Made by a program: the position numbers and the translations under genes. Positions 1 through 10,290 of a stretch of 64,000 nt of DNA are shown in pieces (position 1 is the first letter of the stretch; every line of letters begins with the position of its first letter). A model generated the notes under the pieces. It was not told where the DNA came from and searched no databases. It was given only the letters and a program-made list of their open reading frames with translations. This DNA is from Palaemon carinicauda (Eukaryota; Arthropoda; Malacostraca; Decapoda; Palaemonidae), in NCBI RefSeq assembly GCF_036898095.1, contig NC_090767.1, forward strand, positions 24,760,570-24,824,569. Direction: 5' to 3'.

Positions 1-2
1 CA

Positions 3-2438
3 AAGGCCTCTCTCGACCCACATACAGTGTGTTCTAATTGTCGGGGTAAAACCTGTCAATTAGGAGATCGGTGTGATGAGTGCGTGGGCCTTTCGGAATT
101 CGATTGGCTTGAGTTTGACAAGTATTCTCGTAAGCTAGAGAGAGATAGGGTGAGGAGAAGTTCCTCTAGATCGTTAGAATTTTCCTCCTCCCATGCCCCT
201 GAACCTAATCCTTCCCCAGTAGTAGTTGTGCCTGAACCCTCTACTAGCACTCAGGAACCATCAATGCGGGATATGTTACGTGCCATTCAAGCTTTGGGCG
301 AGAGAGTTGAGTCGTTAGCTACGGACCGTAATCAACTCATGGCGGACGTAAAAGAGTTAAAGTGTCAGAGTGCCACATTAGAAAATCGTGGGAAGGAAGT
401 GATTAGTGCGCAAAGTGTTATCAGTGTTGCGACAGAGGGTTCGTCTGTTCGTGCCTGTCGTTCGCCTAGTCCGAGACCTCTTGCAAGCTCCCATGCCCCA
501 GGGAGAAGTAATGTCGTAGGACTTATGGGTTCGAGAGGCTTTAACCAACGAACAGACGTTCCCTCTATGGTTTCAGGCGTGTCTCGTCAAGACCGCCCTT
601 ACCATAAGACGAGCGAGACGGTTTTCTCCTCGTCATCCGAAGGCTTATCGCGTAAGAAACCGTGGAGCAAGGTTTCGAGACCCTTAAAGCGAAAGTCAGT
701 CCCTTCAGGACAGGTCCAGCGTCCTGGTTGTAGCCATTGGGACAGCTCTGACCCTGTGCAGTCATCGGAAGACTGCTCGCCGCCTAAACAGAAGTGTAAC
801 ACAGGCTCCGAGAGTCTTAGTGTAGGCAATGTTTTGCAGTCACAGACGTTACCCTCGTCTCTTACAGCACCCATTCCTGTTGATCCTAAATGGGTTGTAC
901 TGCAAGACATGCAGAATAAGCTTGCCTCTCTTATGGAGGACTATTCTGCTGAGCAGGTTCACGATGATCCTCGCCGCTTAGCTGATCGAGATCCTGGCCG
1001 TCAGCCGCCCAAACGAGCCTTTGCTCGTCCTGTTGACGTTGGCGTTACAAAGTCACGTCAGTCACGTTTTGTAGAGCCTCACTCGATGCAGTCCCGTGTT
1101 GACTTTCAGCCGCATGTGGACGTTCAGCCGCTGCCGCATGCTCTTTTTGACGTTCAGGACGTTCGCCAACCAGCGAAGTTGACTTGTTTTGACGTTGAGC
1201 GTCAAGCACCGCAATCAAGAGTTGTTTTGACTGCTCAGTTTAGGCAGTCAAGGCAGTCTCGAGTTGACATCGAGCGTCCTCCCGCTCCTGTTGTTGTTGC
1301 TAGTCAGTCTGTTAAGCAGTTACATGACGTAGCGTCCTGGACTGCTACTGATGCTCCGGTGCGTGTGGACTCTGCTTGTCAAGCATTGCCACCAAGGCAG
1401 GTCTCTCCCTTGCTTGAGACTCAGCAGTTATCGGACGAAGCTCCTTCAGATGAGGACGTTGCTGATCCTCATCCTGATGATAATCCTTCAGATGTAGATG
1501 AACCTAAAGCAGTTCCTCCTTCGATGGACTTTAAGAAGATCATGATGATTTTCAAGGATCTTTTTCCAGATCACTTTGTTGCTGTTGCTCCTCGTTCGCC
1601 TCCGTCTGAGTTTGCTCTAGGCTTACCTGCTACCAAGCCAGCCTTTACTAAGCTAGTGCTTTCTCGCTCTTCCAAGAGGGCTTTACGTCTTCTAGGCGAC
1701 TGGTTGGATACCAGGAGGAGTTTGGGGAAGACGGCCTTTGCCTTCCCTCCTTCTAAGCTTGCTTCTAGATCGAGCGTCTGGTATGACACGGGAGAAGTTC
1801 TCGGCTTGGGAGTCCCTGCCTCTGCCCAGGGTGACTTCTCAAGCCTCGTAGACTCTCCCCGTCGCCTGGCCATGAGACGCTCGAAGATTTGTTGGTCCTC
1901 CTCGGACCTTGACCATCTGGTTAAAGGCGTATACAGGGCCTTTGAAGTGTTTAACTTTCTTGACTGGTCATTAGGAGCTTTAAGTAGGAAGATCTCGTCT
2001 GCCGACCAAGATGTTTCCTTACTTATCATGTCCTGTATGGATAAAGCCATCCGCGATGGCTCCAATGAGCTCGCCTCCACCTTTACGTCGGGAGTCTTAA
2101 AGAAGCGAGAAACCCTTTGCTCTTTCCTTTCGGCAGAAGTTACTCCCTGTCAGAGATCGGAACTGCTCTTTGCTCCCTTATCAGCGGCCTTGTTTCCACA
2201 ACAGCTGGTTAAGGATATAGCTGCTTCGCTTGTGCAGAAGGACACCCATGACCTGATGGCGTCCTCTGCTCGCAAAGGGGCTCCTTCTTCATCCTTTGCT
2301 GTGAGACTCAGGATCGAGACTCCTGCATCTAGATTTATCCCGCCCTTTCGTGGTAGAGCTCCCAGCAGGGGAGGCTCTCGTGCCGAGGGAAAGAGAGGTA
2401 AGAAGAGAGGAGCCAAGTCCTCCCGTGGCAGAGTCTGA
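3..2438 (+). CDS. DIRS-A copy 1 Gag-like ORF1, 5' partial
   Basis: The frame is open from base 3, with no break to the stop at 2438 (over 800 residues). Comparison with copy 2 puts the real ATG about 70 bases before the window. The N-terminus carries a cysteine cluster spaced C-x2-C-x4-C-x5-C-x2-C (from base 30), then an acidic/aromatic stretch and basic residues. A probable coiled coil (about bases 265-400) follows, then a long low-complexity region rich in Ser, Pro, Gln and Val-Asp. A compact conserved C-terminal block starts near base 1530, and the last 40 residues are RG/KR-rich, as expected for RNA binding. The gene end overlaps the RT frame, which lies +1. Function as a nucleocapsid protein is inferred from position and composition; Gag proteins of DIRS elements are poorly conserved. 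Confidence 0.8.
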   Translation, partial: KASLDPHTVCSNCRGKTCQLGDRCDECVGLSEFDWLEFDKYSRKLERDRVRRSSSRSLEFSSSHAPEPNPSPVVVVPEPSTSTQEPSMRDMLRAIQALGERVESLATDRNQLMADVKELKCQSATLENRGKEVISAQSVISVATEGSSVRACRSPSPRPLASSHAPGRSNVVGLMGSRGFNQRTDVPSMVSGVSRQDRPYHKTSETVFSSSSEGLSRKKPWSKVSRPLKRKSVPSGQVQRPGCSHWDSSDPVQSSEDCSPPKQKCNTGSESLSVGNVLQSQTLPSSLTAPIPVDPKWVVLQDMQNKLASLMEDYSAEQVHDDPRRLADRDPGRQPPKRAFARPVDVGVTKSRQSRFVEPHSMQSRVDFQPHVDVQPLPHALFDVQDVRQPAKLTCFDVERQAPQSRVVLTAQFRQSRQSRVDIERPPAPVVVASQSVKQLHDVASWTATDAPVRVDSACQALPPRQVSPLLETQQLSDEAPSDEDVADPHPDDNPSDVDEPKAVPPSMDFKKIMMIFKDLFPDHFVAVAPRSPPSEFALGLPATKPAFTKLVLSRSSKRALRLLGDWLDTRRSLGKTAFAFPPSKLASRSSVWYDTGEVLGLGVPASAQGDFSSLVDSPRRLAMRRSKICWSSSDLDHLVKGVYRAFEVFNFLDWSLGALSRKISSADQDVSLLIMSCMDKAIRDGSNELASTFTSGVLKKRETLCSFLSAEVTPCQRSELLFAPLSAALFPQQLVKDIAASLVQKDTHDLMASSARKGAPSSSFAVRLRIETPASRFIPPFRGRAPSRGGSRAEGKRGKKRGAKSSRGRV

Positions 2439-4474
2439 CTGCCCACAGCCTCAGACAGCGGTAGGTGCCAGATTGAAGAGCTTCTGGCAGGCCTGGGAGA
2501 AGAGGGGTGCAGACCAAGAGTCTGTTCTGTTGCTCAGAGAGGGGTACAAAATACCGTTTGTACGCAAACCTCCTCTAGTAACAACTCCCATAGACCTCTC
2601 TCCCAGGTACCGAGAGGAGTCAAAGAGACAAGCCCTAAATCAAGAAGTGTCTCTTGCTAGAGAAGGGAGCGGTGGTGAAAGTCTCGGACCTTCAATCACC
2701 GGGGTTTTACAACCGTCTCTTCCTAGTCCCAAAGCATACAGGAGGTTGGAGGCCGGTGCTAGACGTCAGTGCGCTCAACGTTTTTGTTACAAAAACAAAA
2801 TTCACGATGGAGACCACGAAGTCCGTCTTAGCAGCGGTCAGAAAGGGAGACTGGATGGTCTCTCTCGACCTACGAGATGCGTACTTCCACATTCCTATAC
2901 ACCCGGATTCCCAACCGTTTCTGAGGTTTGTTTACAGGAATGTGGTGTACCAGTTTCGAGCCCTGTGCTTTGGCCTCAGTCCTGCTCCTCTCGTGTTTAC
3001 GAGGCTCATGAGGAATGTGGCAAAATTTCTTCATCTATCGGGAATCCGAGCCTCCCTGTATTTGGACAACTGGCTTCTCAGAGCATCGTCCAGTCATCGC
3101 TGTCTGCAGGATCTACATTGGACGTTAGGTCTGGCCAAGGAGTTGGGACTTTTGGTCAACTTAGAAAAGTCCCAACTGATCCCATCCCAGAATATTCTAT
3201 ATTTGGGGATGGAGATTCGCAGTCCAGTTTTTCAGGATTTTCCGTCTGCCACCCGAATAGAACAAGCCCTGCTCAAAGTCCAACTAATGCTGAAAAGAGA
3301 ACGTTGTTCAGTCAGGAGTTGGGAGACTACACCTTCGGCCTCTCCAATTCCATCTAGCCTCTCACTGGAACAAGGGCAAGACTTTAGAGACGGTATCAAT
3401 CCCAGTCTCCGAACCAGTAAAGGCATGCCTGAAATGGTGGGACAACAATATCAGTCTGAGAGAGGGTCTATCCCTAGCAGTCAAGAACCCATACCACGTG
3501 TTGTTCTCAGACGCGTCGGATTTGGGTTGGGGTGCGACCCTGGACGGTCGGGAATGCTCGGGTCTCTGGACCTCAAGTCAGAAGAGCATGCACATCAACG
3601 GCAAGGAGCTATTAGCAGTCCACTTGGCCTTGATGAAATTCGAAAGCATTCTTCGAAACAAAGTGGTAGAGGTCAACTCAGACAACACCACAGCTTTGGC
3701 GTACATCTCCAAGCAAGGAGGCACACACTCCCACACGCTGTACGAGATCGCAAGGGACCTTCTCATATGGTCAAGAAATCGAGGCATCTCCCTGTTGACG
3801 AGATTCATCCAGGGGGACTTGAACGTCTGGCAGACTGTCTCAGTCGGAGGGGTCAGGTGATACCCACGGAATGGACCCTCCACAAGGACGTGTGCAAGAG
3901 TCTTTGGGCGACTTGGGGTCAACCCACCATAGACCTCTTTGCCACCTCGTTGACCAAAAGGTTACCGATTTATTGCTCACCAGTCCCAGATCCAGAGGCG
4001 ATCCACATAGACGCGTTTCTACTGGATTGGTCTCATCTGGACTTATATGCATTCCCACCATTCAAGATAGTCAACAAGGTACTGCAGAAGTTCGCCTCTC
4101 ACGAAGGGACAAGGTTGACGTTGGTTGCTCCCCTCTGGCCCGCGAGAGAGTGGTTCACCGAGGTACTTCAATGGCTGGTAGACATTTCAAGAAGTCTTCC
4201 TCTAAGGGTAGATCTCTTACGTCAGCCCCACGTAAAGAATGTTCATCAAAGCCTCCCCGCGCTTCGTCTGACTGCCTTCAGACTATCGAGAGACTCTCAA
4301 GAGCTCGAGGTTTTTCGAAGGAGGCAGCCAGTGCGATTGCGAGAGCTAGGAGAGCTTCTACCATCAGAGTATACCAGTCAAAGTGGGAAGTCTTTCGAGA
4401 CTGGTGCAAGTCAGCATCTGTGTCCTCTTCCAGTACCTCTGTTGCCCAAATCGCAGATTTTCTTTTACATCTGA
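2350..4474 (+). pseudogene. DIRS-A copy 1 reverse transcriptase/RNase H, disrupted
   Basis: The RT motifs are clear: a GGWRPVLDVSALN block near 2740, LDLRDAYFHIPIH near 2865, and CFGLS near 2970. The active site reads YLDN (3059-3070) where copy 2 has YLDD, so a catalytic aspartate is lost. RNase H follows with FSDAS (near 3500), GKELLAV and NSDNTTALAYI, and then the DIRS-typical IDLFAT domain near 3925. Relative to copy 2 there is a 2-base loss near 2656, a loss of about 49 bases near 3325 between RT and RNase H, and a 1-base loss near 3827. The C-terminal tail of the frame runs on to 4474, overlapping the recombinase gene in another frame. The protein would have copied element RNA into DNA; this copy cannot. 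Confidence 0.88.
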
Positions 4475-5343
4475 GAAATGTTCGCTCCCTCTCAGCTCCC
4501 ACTATTAAGGGCTACAGGAGCATGTTGGCTTCGGTCTTTCGACATAGAGGCTTAGATCTTTCCAACAATAAAGATCTCCAAGATCTCCTTAAGTCTTTCG
4601 AGACCTCTAAGGAACGTCGTTTGGCAACTCCTGGATGGAACTTAGACGTGGTCCTAAGGTTCCTCATGTCAGACAGGTTTGAGCCATTACATTCAGCCTC
4701 CCTGAAGGATCTCACCCTCAAGGCGCTTTTCCTAGTGTGCTTGGCTTCGGCTAAAAGGGTCAGTGAAATTCATGCCTTCAGTAAGAACATCGGCTTTTCT
4801 ACAGAAAAAGCCACATGTTCACTTCAACTTGGTTTCCTGGCCAAAAATGAACTGCCTTCTCGTCCTTGGCCTAAGTCTTTTGATATACCTTGCCTGTCAG
4901 AGATCGTAGGCAACGAACTTGAAAGAGTGCTGTGTCCAGTTAGAGCTCTTAAGTTCTACTTAGCTCGTACTAAGTCCTTACGAGGTGGATCTGAGGCATT
5001 ATGGTGCTCAGTTAAGAAACCATCATTGCCTATGTCAAAGAATGCTTTGTCATATTTTATCAGATTTTTAATCCGAGAGGCTCATTCTCACTTGAATGAA
5101 AAAGACCGATGCTTGCTTAAGGTTAAGACGCACGAAGTAAGAGCTATAGCAACTTCCGTGGCCTTCAAGCAAAATAGATCTCTGCAAAGTATTATGGACG
5201 CGACCTTTTGGAGAAGCAAGTCGGTATTCGCGTCATTTTACTTAAATGATGTCCAGACTCTTTACGAGGACTGCTACACACTGGGTCCATTCGTTGCAGC
5301 GAGTGCAGTAGTGGGTGAGGGTTCTACCACTACATTCCCTTAA
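4171..5343 (+). CDS. DIRS-A copy 1 tyrosine recombinase
   Basis: An intact 390-codon ORF. The frame is open further upstream to 3871, but the ATG at 4171 (MAGRHFKK) is chosen because copy 2 has the same start and the same 390-codon length. An N-terminal core-binding region (about residues 35-150, with TIRVYQSKW and TIKGYRSMLASVF) precedes the catalytic domain. The expected catalytic residues are visible: Arg196 in KRVSE, His321 and Arg324 in HEVRAIA, Trp347 in FWRSKS and nucleophile Tyr357 in FASFYL. In DIRS elements this enzyme integrates the circular DNA form, in place of a DDE integrase. The gene overlaps the end of the RT/RNase H frame. It is one of the best preserved genes in the window. 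Confidence 0.92.
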   Translation: MAGRHFKKSSSKGRSLTSAPRKECSSKPPRASSDCLQTIERLSRARGFSKEAASAIARARRASTIRVYQSKWEVFRDWCKSASVSSSSTSVAQIADFLLHLRNVRSLSAPTIKGYRSMLASVFRHRGLDLSNNKDLQDLLKSFETSKERRLATPGWNLDVVLRFLMSDRFEPLHSASLKDLTLKALFLVCLASAKRVSEIHAFSKNIGFSTEKATCSLQLGFLAKNELPSRPWPKSFDIPCLSEIVGNELERVLCPVRALKFYLARTKSLRGGSEALWCSVKKPSLPMSKNALSYFIRFLIREAHSHLNEKDRCLLKVKTHEVRAIATSVAFKQNRSLQSIMDATFWRSKSVFASFYLNDVQTLYEDCYTLGPFVAASAVVGEGSTTTFP

Positions 5344-5737
5344 TTCCAATATCCTTTTAATCTGTCTCTTGAAATGTTTTTAATCTTGTTTTTGGGTTGT
5401 ACGGAAGGCTAAGAAGCCTTTCGCATCCTGGTTGATTTGGCGGGTGGTCAAATGTCAATTCTTGAGAGCGCCCAGATTAGGGGTTTGATGAGGTCCTGTT
5501 GTATGGGTTGCAGCCCTTGATACTTCAGCTCCTGGGAGTCTTTCAGCATCCTAAGAGGATCGCTGGGCTTCGTGAGGAAGACAGACTAACAAGGCAGAGT
5601 AATCGTCTAAGTCAACTTCCTTACCAGGTACCTATATATATTTGGGTTTTGTTATGATATAACTGTCAAAAACTCTAAGCATATACGCTGTAAACTTTAT
5701 TAATTCTGGTCTCTACCCACCACCATGGGTGTGAATC
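5344..5737 (+). other. DIRS-A copy 1 3' untranslated region
   Basis: No ORF. The stretch is closely conserved with 25639-26037 of copy 2 (for example AAGAAGCCTTTCGCATCCTG and the following G-rich stretch), so it is part of the element. It may carry the transcript end. Confidence 0.6.
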
Positions 5738-5832
5738 AGCTATTATATATTCACCGGCTAAGTTAAATATTTAAAAATGATATTTTGATTATAAAATAAA
5801 TTTTTGAATATACTTACCCGGTGAATATATAA
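5738..5832. repeat. DIRS-A copy 1 internal complementary region (ICR)
   Basis: The first part (CAGCTATTATATATTCACCG and on to GGCTAAG) is the reverse complement of the element 5' end as seen at 19878-19901. The last part (from AATGATATTTTG to GGTGAATATATA) is the reverse complement of this element's own outer 3' end at 6020-6072. A short AT-rich bridge joins the two. In DIRS1 such a region templates closure of the circular DNA. Confidence 0.88.
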
Positions 5833-5877
5833 ATTAAAGGCCCCCCCCCTTCCTCCCCGATAGAGACCCAGCGGGAT

Positions 5878-6029
5878 GAGAAGAACTGGAGCTGTTTACA
5901 TGTATATGCGGTATCTGGCCGATAGTTGGCGCTGGTGGGCACACCCGCAACCTTCATAGCGATCGCTCGCGAGTTTTTGTGTTTTTCTGTCGAGCCGTCC
6001 GAGACGTCAGCTATTATATATTCACCGGG
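5878..6029 (-). repeat. DIRS-A copy 1 3' terminal inverted repeat
   Basis: Contains the segment from GTTTACATG through GGTGGGCACACCCGCAACC and GCGATCGCTCGCGAG to TTCACCGGG. It is inverted relative to the 5' end of copy 2 (19878-20038) and homologous to 26183-26338. The 5' partner lies outside the window. Confidence 0.85.
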
Positions 6030-6075
6030 TAAGTATATTCAAAAATTTATTTTATAATCAAAATCTCATTTTTCA

Positions 6076-6170
6076 TAGGTTATTCATGAAAGATCTAATT
6101 TAATGTTGTTACTGGTCTTAGAGTATTTTATTTTGATTTTTTACTACTTCTTTTGTAGTTTATTTTTGTT
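6076..6170 (+). repeat. LINE 3' UTR fragment between two DIRS elements
   Basis: The segment with ATGAAAGATCTAATTTAATG and TTGTTACTGGTCTTAGAGTA matches the 3' UTR type seen at 18695-18850 and 58960-59150. It is cut by the DIRS-A end on the left and by the DIRS-B start on the right. Confidence 0.55.
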
Positions 6171-6533
6171 CCGTAACCGAAATACAAACCCCGCTATTTA
6201 CATAGGGTATTACATTCGGCGTAGCTGAAATGACGAGCCATTAGAATTTTAACGAGGGTTAACTACCCCCGCGCTAGTTAGCAAGGGGGTAGGGGAAGGG
6301 GTAGCTAGCTACCCCTCCCCCCCACACATCGGAGAACTGTCTCACTTCACTTTTGGCTCGGACGATGAGCAGACGTGTCTGTCTTTCGTCCTCGCTTTTG
6401 ACAGCCTTAATCTGTTTTTTCTTTTTCTTCAGCTTTGTGTGTTTGGAAGTTGGCCTCTACCTTCATCGCAATTATGCGCAAGGGCCCTGGACTCCCCGGC
6501 CGCCACTGTGGAACATTCATGTCGGCGGTCGAG

Positions 6534-9500
6534 ATGGATCCTCACACCCTTTGCCCACAGTGTCGAGGTCAACGGTGTGATAGAGACTTGTAAGGAGTGC
6601 AGGGAGTGGTCTTCCTCCCAGTGGGAGAGGTTTGCCCGGCGACGTAAGAAGAAGTCCAAGCGATATATTTCTCCTTCAAGGGCTGCCTTGAAGAAGGAAG
6701 GCTCCAAGGAATCTTCTTCCGCCGCCCGAACCTCCTCCGAAGCTCCCACTCGATCGGTCTCTCGTGAGAGGCCGTCGTGTGACAGCGTAGGCCATATTTC
6801 TGTTTCCTGACCTCAGGGTGTGGGAGAAGGCGTTGCCTCCCATAGCGAGGCAGCTCCCCCTCCTCCTCCGGGGGAGGATATTGATTCTCATTATGTTGAT
6901 GACCGTGCTGTGTCTAATGATGATCTCTTTCAGCTTTGGGCTTCCTTGGGGCTCAAGGGCTTGCCCTCCAAGGAAGCCCTGTTTGACCTGATCCAGTTGG
7001 GGGCAGCTGTCAAGCAATCGCCGGTAATAGTAGAGGTAGACCCTCTGTCTATCGTCGACGTTGTTGTGGCAGAGGCTTCCGACGGGTCTGGTCAAACCTC
7101 TGCTGCTGCTGCTGTTGCGGACGTTGCTGAAGGCTCAGCTTCCCCCTCCGAACATCCTTCGAGGGGAAAGTTGAGTCCCACGGTCTCTCCTGCGGGTGCG
7201 TCTCCTCCTCGGGGGAGCGCACTGACAGAGACTCCTCTTCGGAGTACCGACAATGTGGATGCCCTACCTCGAGGTCGCCTTCGCCGTAAGGCTCGTCCTC
7301 CTCTTCGCCGTAGGGGCCTTCCTTCTCCCTACAAGGGAGTTAGGAGGCGCCTCTTCGGGTCTTCTTCACCGTCGCCTTCCCCTGCAGAGGATTCTTCTCG
7401 TCGGGAGCAGACCGTCGCAGCCACGTCCTTGGACCTCTCCGCAGATCGCTTGTGATCTCCTATGCCTGCCAGACCTTCCAGACCTTTCGGCCTGCCTTCG
7501 CCCTTCCTGGATGCAGATGCGCAGTGGGCGCCTACTCATCCCGTCATCCGACGGGCACCGGTCCCTTCGGGGCAAAGGGACTTATCCCACGGTGTGGGTA
7601 AGTCCCTTGCGCATCAGGGTTCCCCTGCGCGCAGTAGCGCACAAGCGCTCTCCAGAGTTCCAATCTTCAGACCCGTCTTGCTAGCGCTCTCCTGCGCGTC
7701 AGCGCTCACCTGCTCGCCAGCGCTCTCCTACTAGCCGTCAGCGCCCTGCAGTTCCTGCTGCGCGCCATGCGCGCCATCGGTCTCCTGAGCGCCCACGATC
7801 TCCTGCTCATCAGCGCGCACCTGCGCACCTTGTTCCTGATGCGCGCCAACGCTCGCCTACGCGCCCACGATCTTTGGATCTGGACGCACCTGTGCACCCA
7901 TCTTCGCCTGCGCAACAGCGCGCGCGCACTTCAAGAGTTCCTGCCCGCCCACGAGACATCTTTTGAGTCCGACCGCGAGCGTTCGCCTTTGCGCACAACC
8001 TTGCCATCTGATCCTGCGCCCCAGCTGACTGCGCATCGACACCCTCCTGCGCGCCAACGATCTCCTACGCGCCCGCGCGATCAATCACCTGTGCGCAAGC
8101 ACTCGCCAGCGTGCAAGCGCTTGCCAATGCGCCAGCGCGCCCATGCCTCTGATCGTCACAGGTCTCCGATGCGCCCACGCGCTAAATCACCTGCGCGCGG
8201 TCGGTCACCTGCGGGCCATCGTTCGCCAATTCGCCATCGCTCGCCAACTCGCCATTGCTCGCCAACGCGCCAGTGTTCGCCAATTTGCCATCGCTCGCCC
8301 ACGCGCCATCGATATTCAGTGCGCCGTCGATCTCCTGCGCGCCATCGTTCTCCTGACCGACAGCGATCTCCTCTACCCTCGCGTGCTCTTTCTCCTGAGT
8401 GCCCGCGCGCACCTTCACCTGCGCGCCAACGCGTCCCCTCGCCAGCGCGCCCACTCGCCCGCGTATATCTCCGCGCGACTACGCGCCCGCGCTCCAGCAG
8501 TCGCCCACGCGCGACCCACCGAATGCTCCATCGCGTGAGCGCCAGCGCGACCCCCATTCTCGCCGGGATCCGCAGCGCTTGCAACCTACGGGGACGCGTA
8601 CTTCTAGATCGCCATCAGGATCGCCACCGCGCAAGCGCAGAGCTCTCGTCCAGGACCAGGAAGAGAAACCGGAGAGGTCCAGGCAACATTCTTCCCTTTC
8701 TTTGTTTCAGGCAGGCCCCGTGGCGTCCACTCCGAAGGATCAGGAGATCCCCTTCCCTCCAGCGGGGATTACTGACACTGCGTCGGTCTCCCGTCAGTCT
8801 TGGTTTCGTCACCTGATGAAAGCGGTGGTGCAGGCTGTGAAGCTGACCCTCACTGATCTGGAACTTTAACCAAAGACAGACTCACCCCCACTGAAGAGAA
8901 GGAGAGGAGTGGACTTCGTGGTGACTTCTCCCAGGGAGAAGTTGGCTCCCAAGAGGTCCGGCAGGAAGGCTCCATCCCCTTCGCAGTCGTTTTCTCCTTC
9001 TCCTGTGGACGAAGCTTTTCCGTTCTCAGGAGATTCCAGTGTGGTGAGGGCCTCTCCCATAGCACCAATGGGAGGAACCCCATCTCGAGAAAGAGAAATG
9101 TCTCACGTGGAAGGTACCTTCCAGACCTCTTTGCTAGAGTCCTGTATCCCTCCCAGTAGGGAACCCAAGGACTCAAAAACGATTCCTAAGTTGTCTTCAC
9201 GGATCCGACCAGAGCCAACCAGACCCCGGGAGAACGTCCACGTGTCTCCCCAAGAAGAGCCTTTGGGGACAGGAGACTTAGCTGCCAGTCCACAGGGAGG
9301 AGAGCAGCACGAGTCGGAGCATGCCTTCTGGCAGGTCTTGAATCTGATGAGGCAACTCAACAGGTTCAAGGACCCGGAGATCGCCCCTCGCGAAGGCAAG
9401 GATACGGTCCTAGACCAAGTCTATGGTACCCAGAAACCCCCAAGGGCCAGTGCAGCTTTGCCTTGGTCCCAGGGGGTGAAGAGTGCCAGAGATAACGTTG

Positions 9501-10290
9501 AGGCCCAGCTCTCGGAACTCGTCTCCTCCTGCCGTTCTTCTGCCGGGAACAAACTCCTCCCACCTCCTCGTTTACAACAGAGGAGGTATTTTGAGATCAT
9601 GGGGGAGTCCAGTATGTCTCTTCCCCTCCACCACTCGGTGGAAGAGCTCACCAGGGGAACTCCTCTTGAGAAGCTCTCCTCCCGGCAGGTGACATTCTCG
9701 GCATCGGAGATCCTAAGCCAGGAGAACGTCGCGAAGTGTGCCATGCAGGCCACTTCATGGCTGGATGTCTGGCTGGGGTCTCTGGGCATCCTCTTGCACT
9801 CCGAGGACTTGTCTAAGGAGAGCAAAAGGAAGGCCCTGCCCTGGAGACCTTCCTCCTCTCGGGCACTCGCTCCATCGAGTTTCTGGCTCACCAGGTTACC
9901 AACCTGTGGGCCAACTCGATCCTAAAGCGACGTGATGCGGTGACCGAGAAGTTCCATCCGAAGGTCCCCGCCGTGGATGTCTGCAGGCTCAGACACTCCT
10001 CCATCCTTGGAGGAAGCTTGTTTGAGCCCAAGGATATAGAACGCACAGCTGAGAGGTGGAGGAAGTCGAATCATGATTCGCTCCTCCAAAGGGCCCTCGC
10101 ATCTCGGCCCTACAAGCCTCCAGCTCCACAGCAGCATCAACAGCAGCCTTGCAGGACACCGAAGCAGGCTCCGGCAGCTAAGAGGAAGGTGTCTAAGCCA
10201 CAGCCCTTTCCTGTCAAGGACAAGAGGGGCGGAAAGTCCTCCAGGGGAGGCAGAAATCCTAGAGGGAGCGGCCGTGGCCGTAAACGCTAG
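6534..10290 (+). pseudogene. DIRS-B copy 1 Gag, multiply frameshifted
   Basis: Begins at MDPHTLCPQC with a cysteine cluster like that of family A. Successive frame pieces carry a W-rich/basic stretch, then a block conserved with copy 2 (DLFQLWASLGLKG and ALFDLIQLGAAVKQSPVI, near 6930-7030). A long Arg-Ser-Pro region (about 7640-8520) follows, then a capsid-like region (8909-9925) and an RG/KR-rich end (9940-10290). Breaks are seen near 6590 in the finger, near 7455, across the repeat region, near 8870 and near 9830. The 3' end overlaps the RT frame, as in family A. It would have been the particle protein; it cannot be translated as one product now. Confidence 0.7.
8213..8375 (+). repeat. 18-base tandem repeat coding for an R-x-R-S-P-x hexapeptide
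   Basis: Nine units of about 18 bases of the form CGCCATCGCTCGCCAACT encode repeats such as RHRSPT, RQCSPI and RHRSPA. Looser copies continue on both sides (about 7640-8520). The same unit recurs in gag of copy 2 at 14659-14766. The composition resembles RS domains of RNA-binding and splicing proteins. Confidence 0.8.

Larger units (their letters stand above)
1..6075 (+). mobile_element. DIRS1-like retrotransposon, family A copy 1 (5' end outside window)
   Basis: The gene order gag, RT/RNase H, tyrosine recombinase is followed by an internal complementary region at 5738-5832 and a 3' terminal inverted repeat at 5878-6029. This is the DIRS1 layout. The copy is roughly 90% similar by eye to the complete copy at 19878-26383, which shows that about 430 bp of its 5' end lie before base 1. 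The 3' limit near 6075 is where similarity to copy 2 stops. Beyond it lies a LINE 3' tail fragment (6076-6168), the probable insertion site. Gag is open throughout the window and the recombinase is intact, but RT/RNase H is broken, so the copy is probably not autonomous. Confidence 0.9.

Noticed and set aside
7706..8584. Several Arg-rich minus-strand ORFs
   Set aside because: Shadows of the 18-base gag repeat, which is open in many frames.
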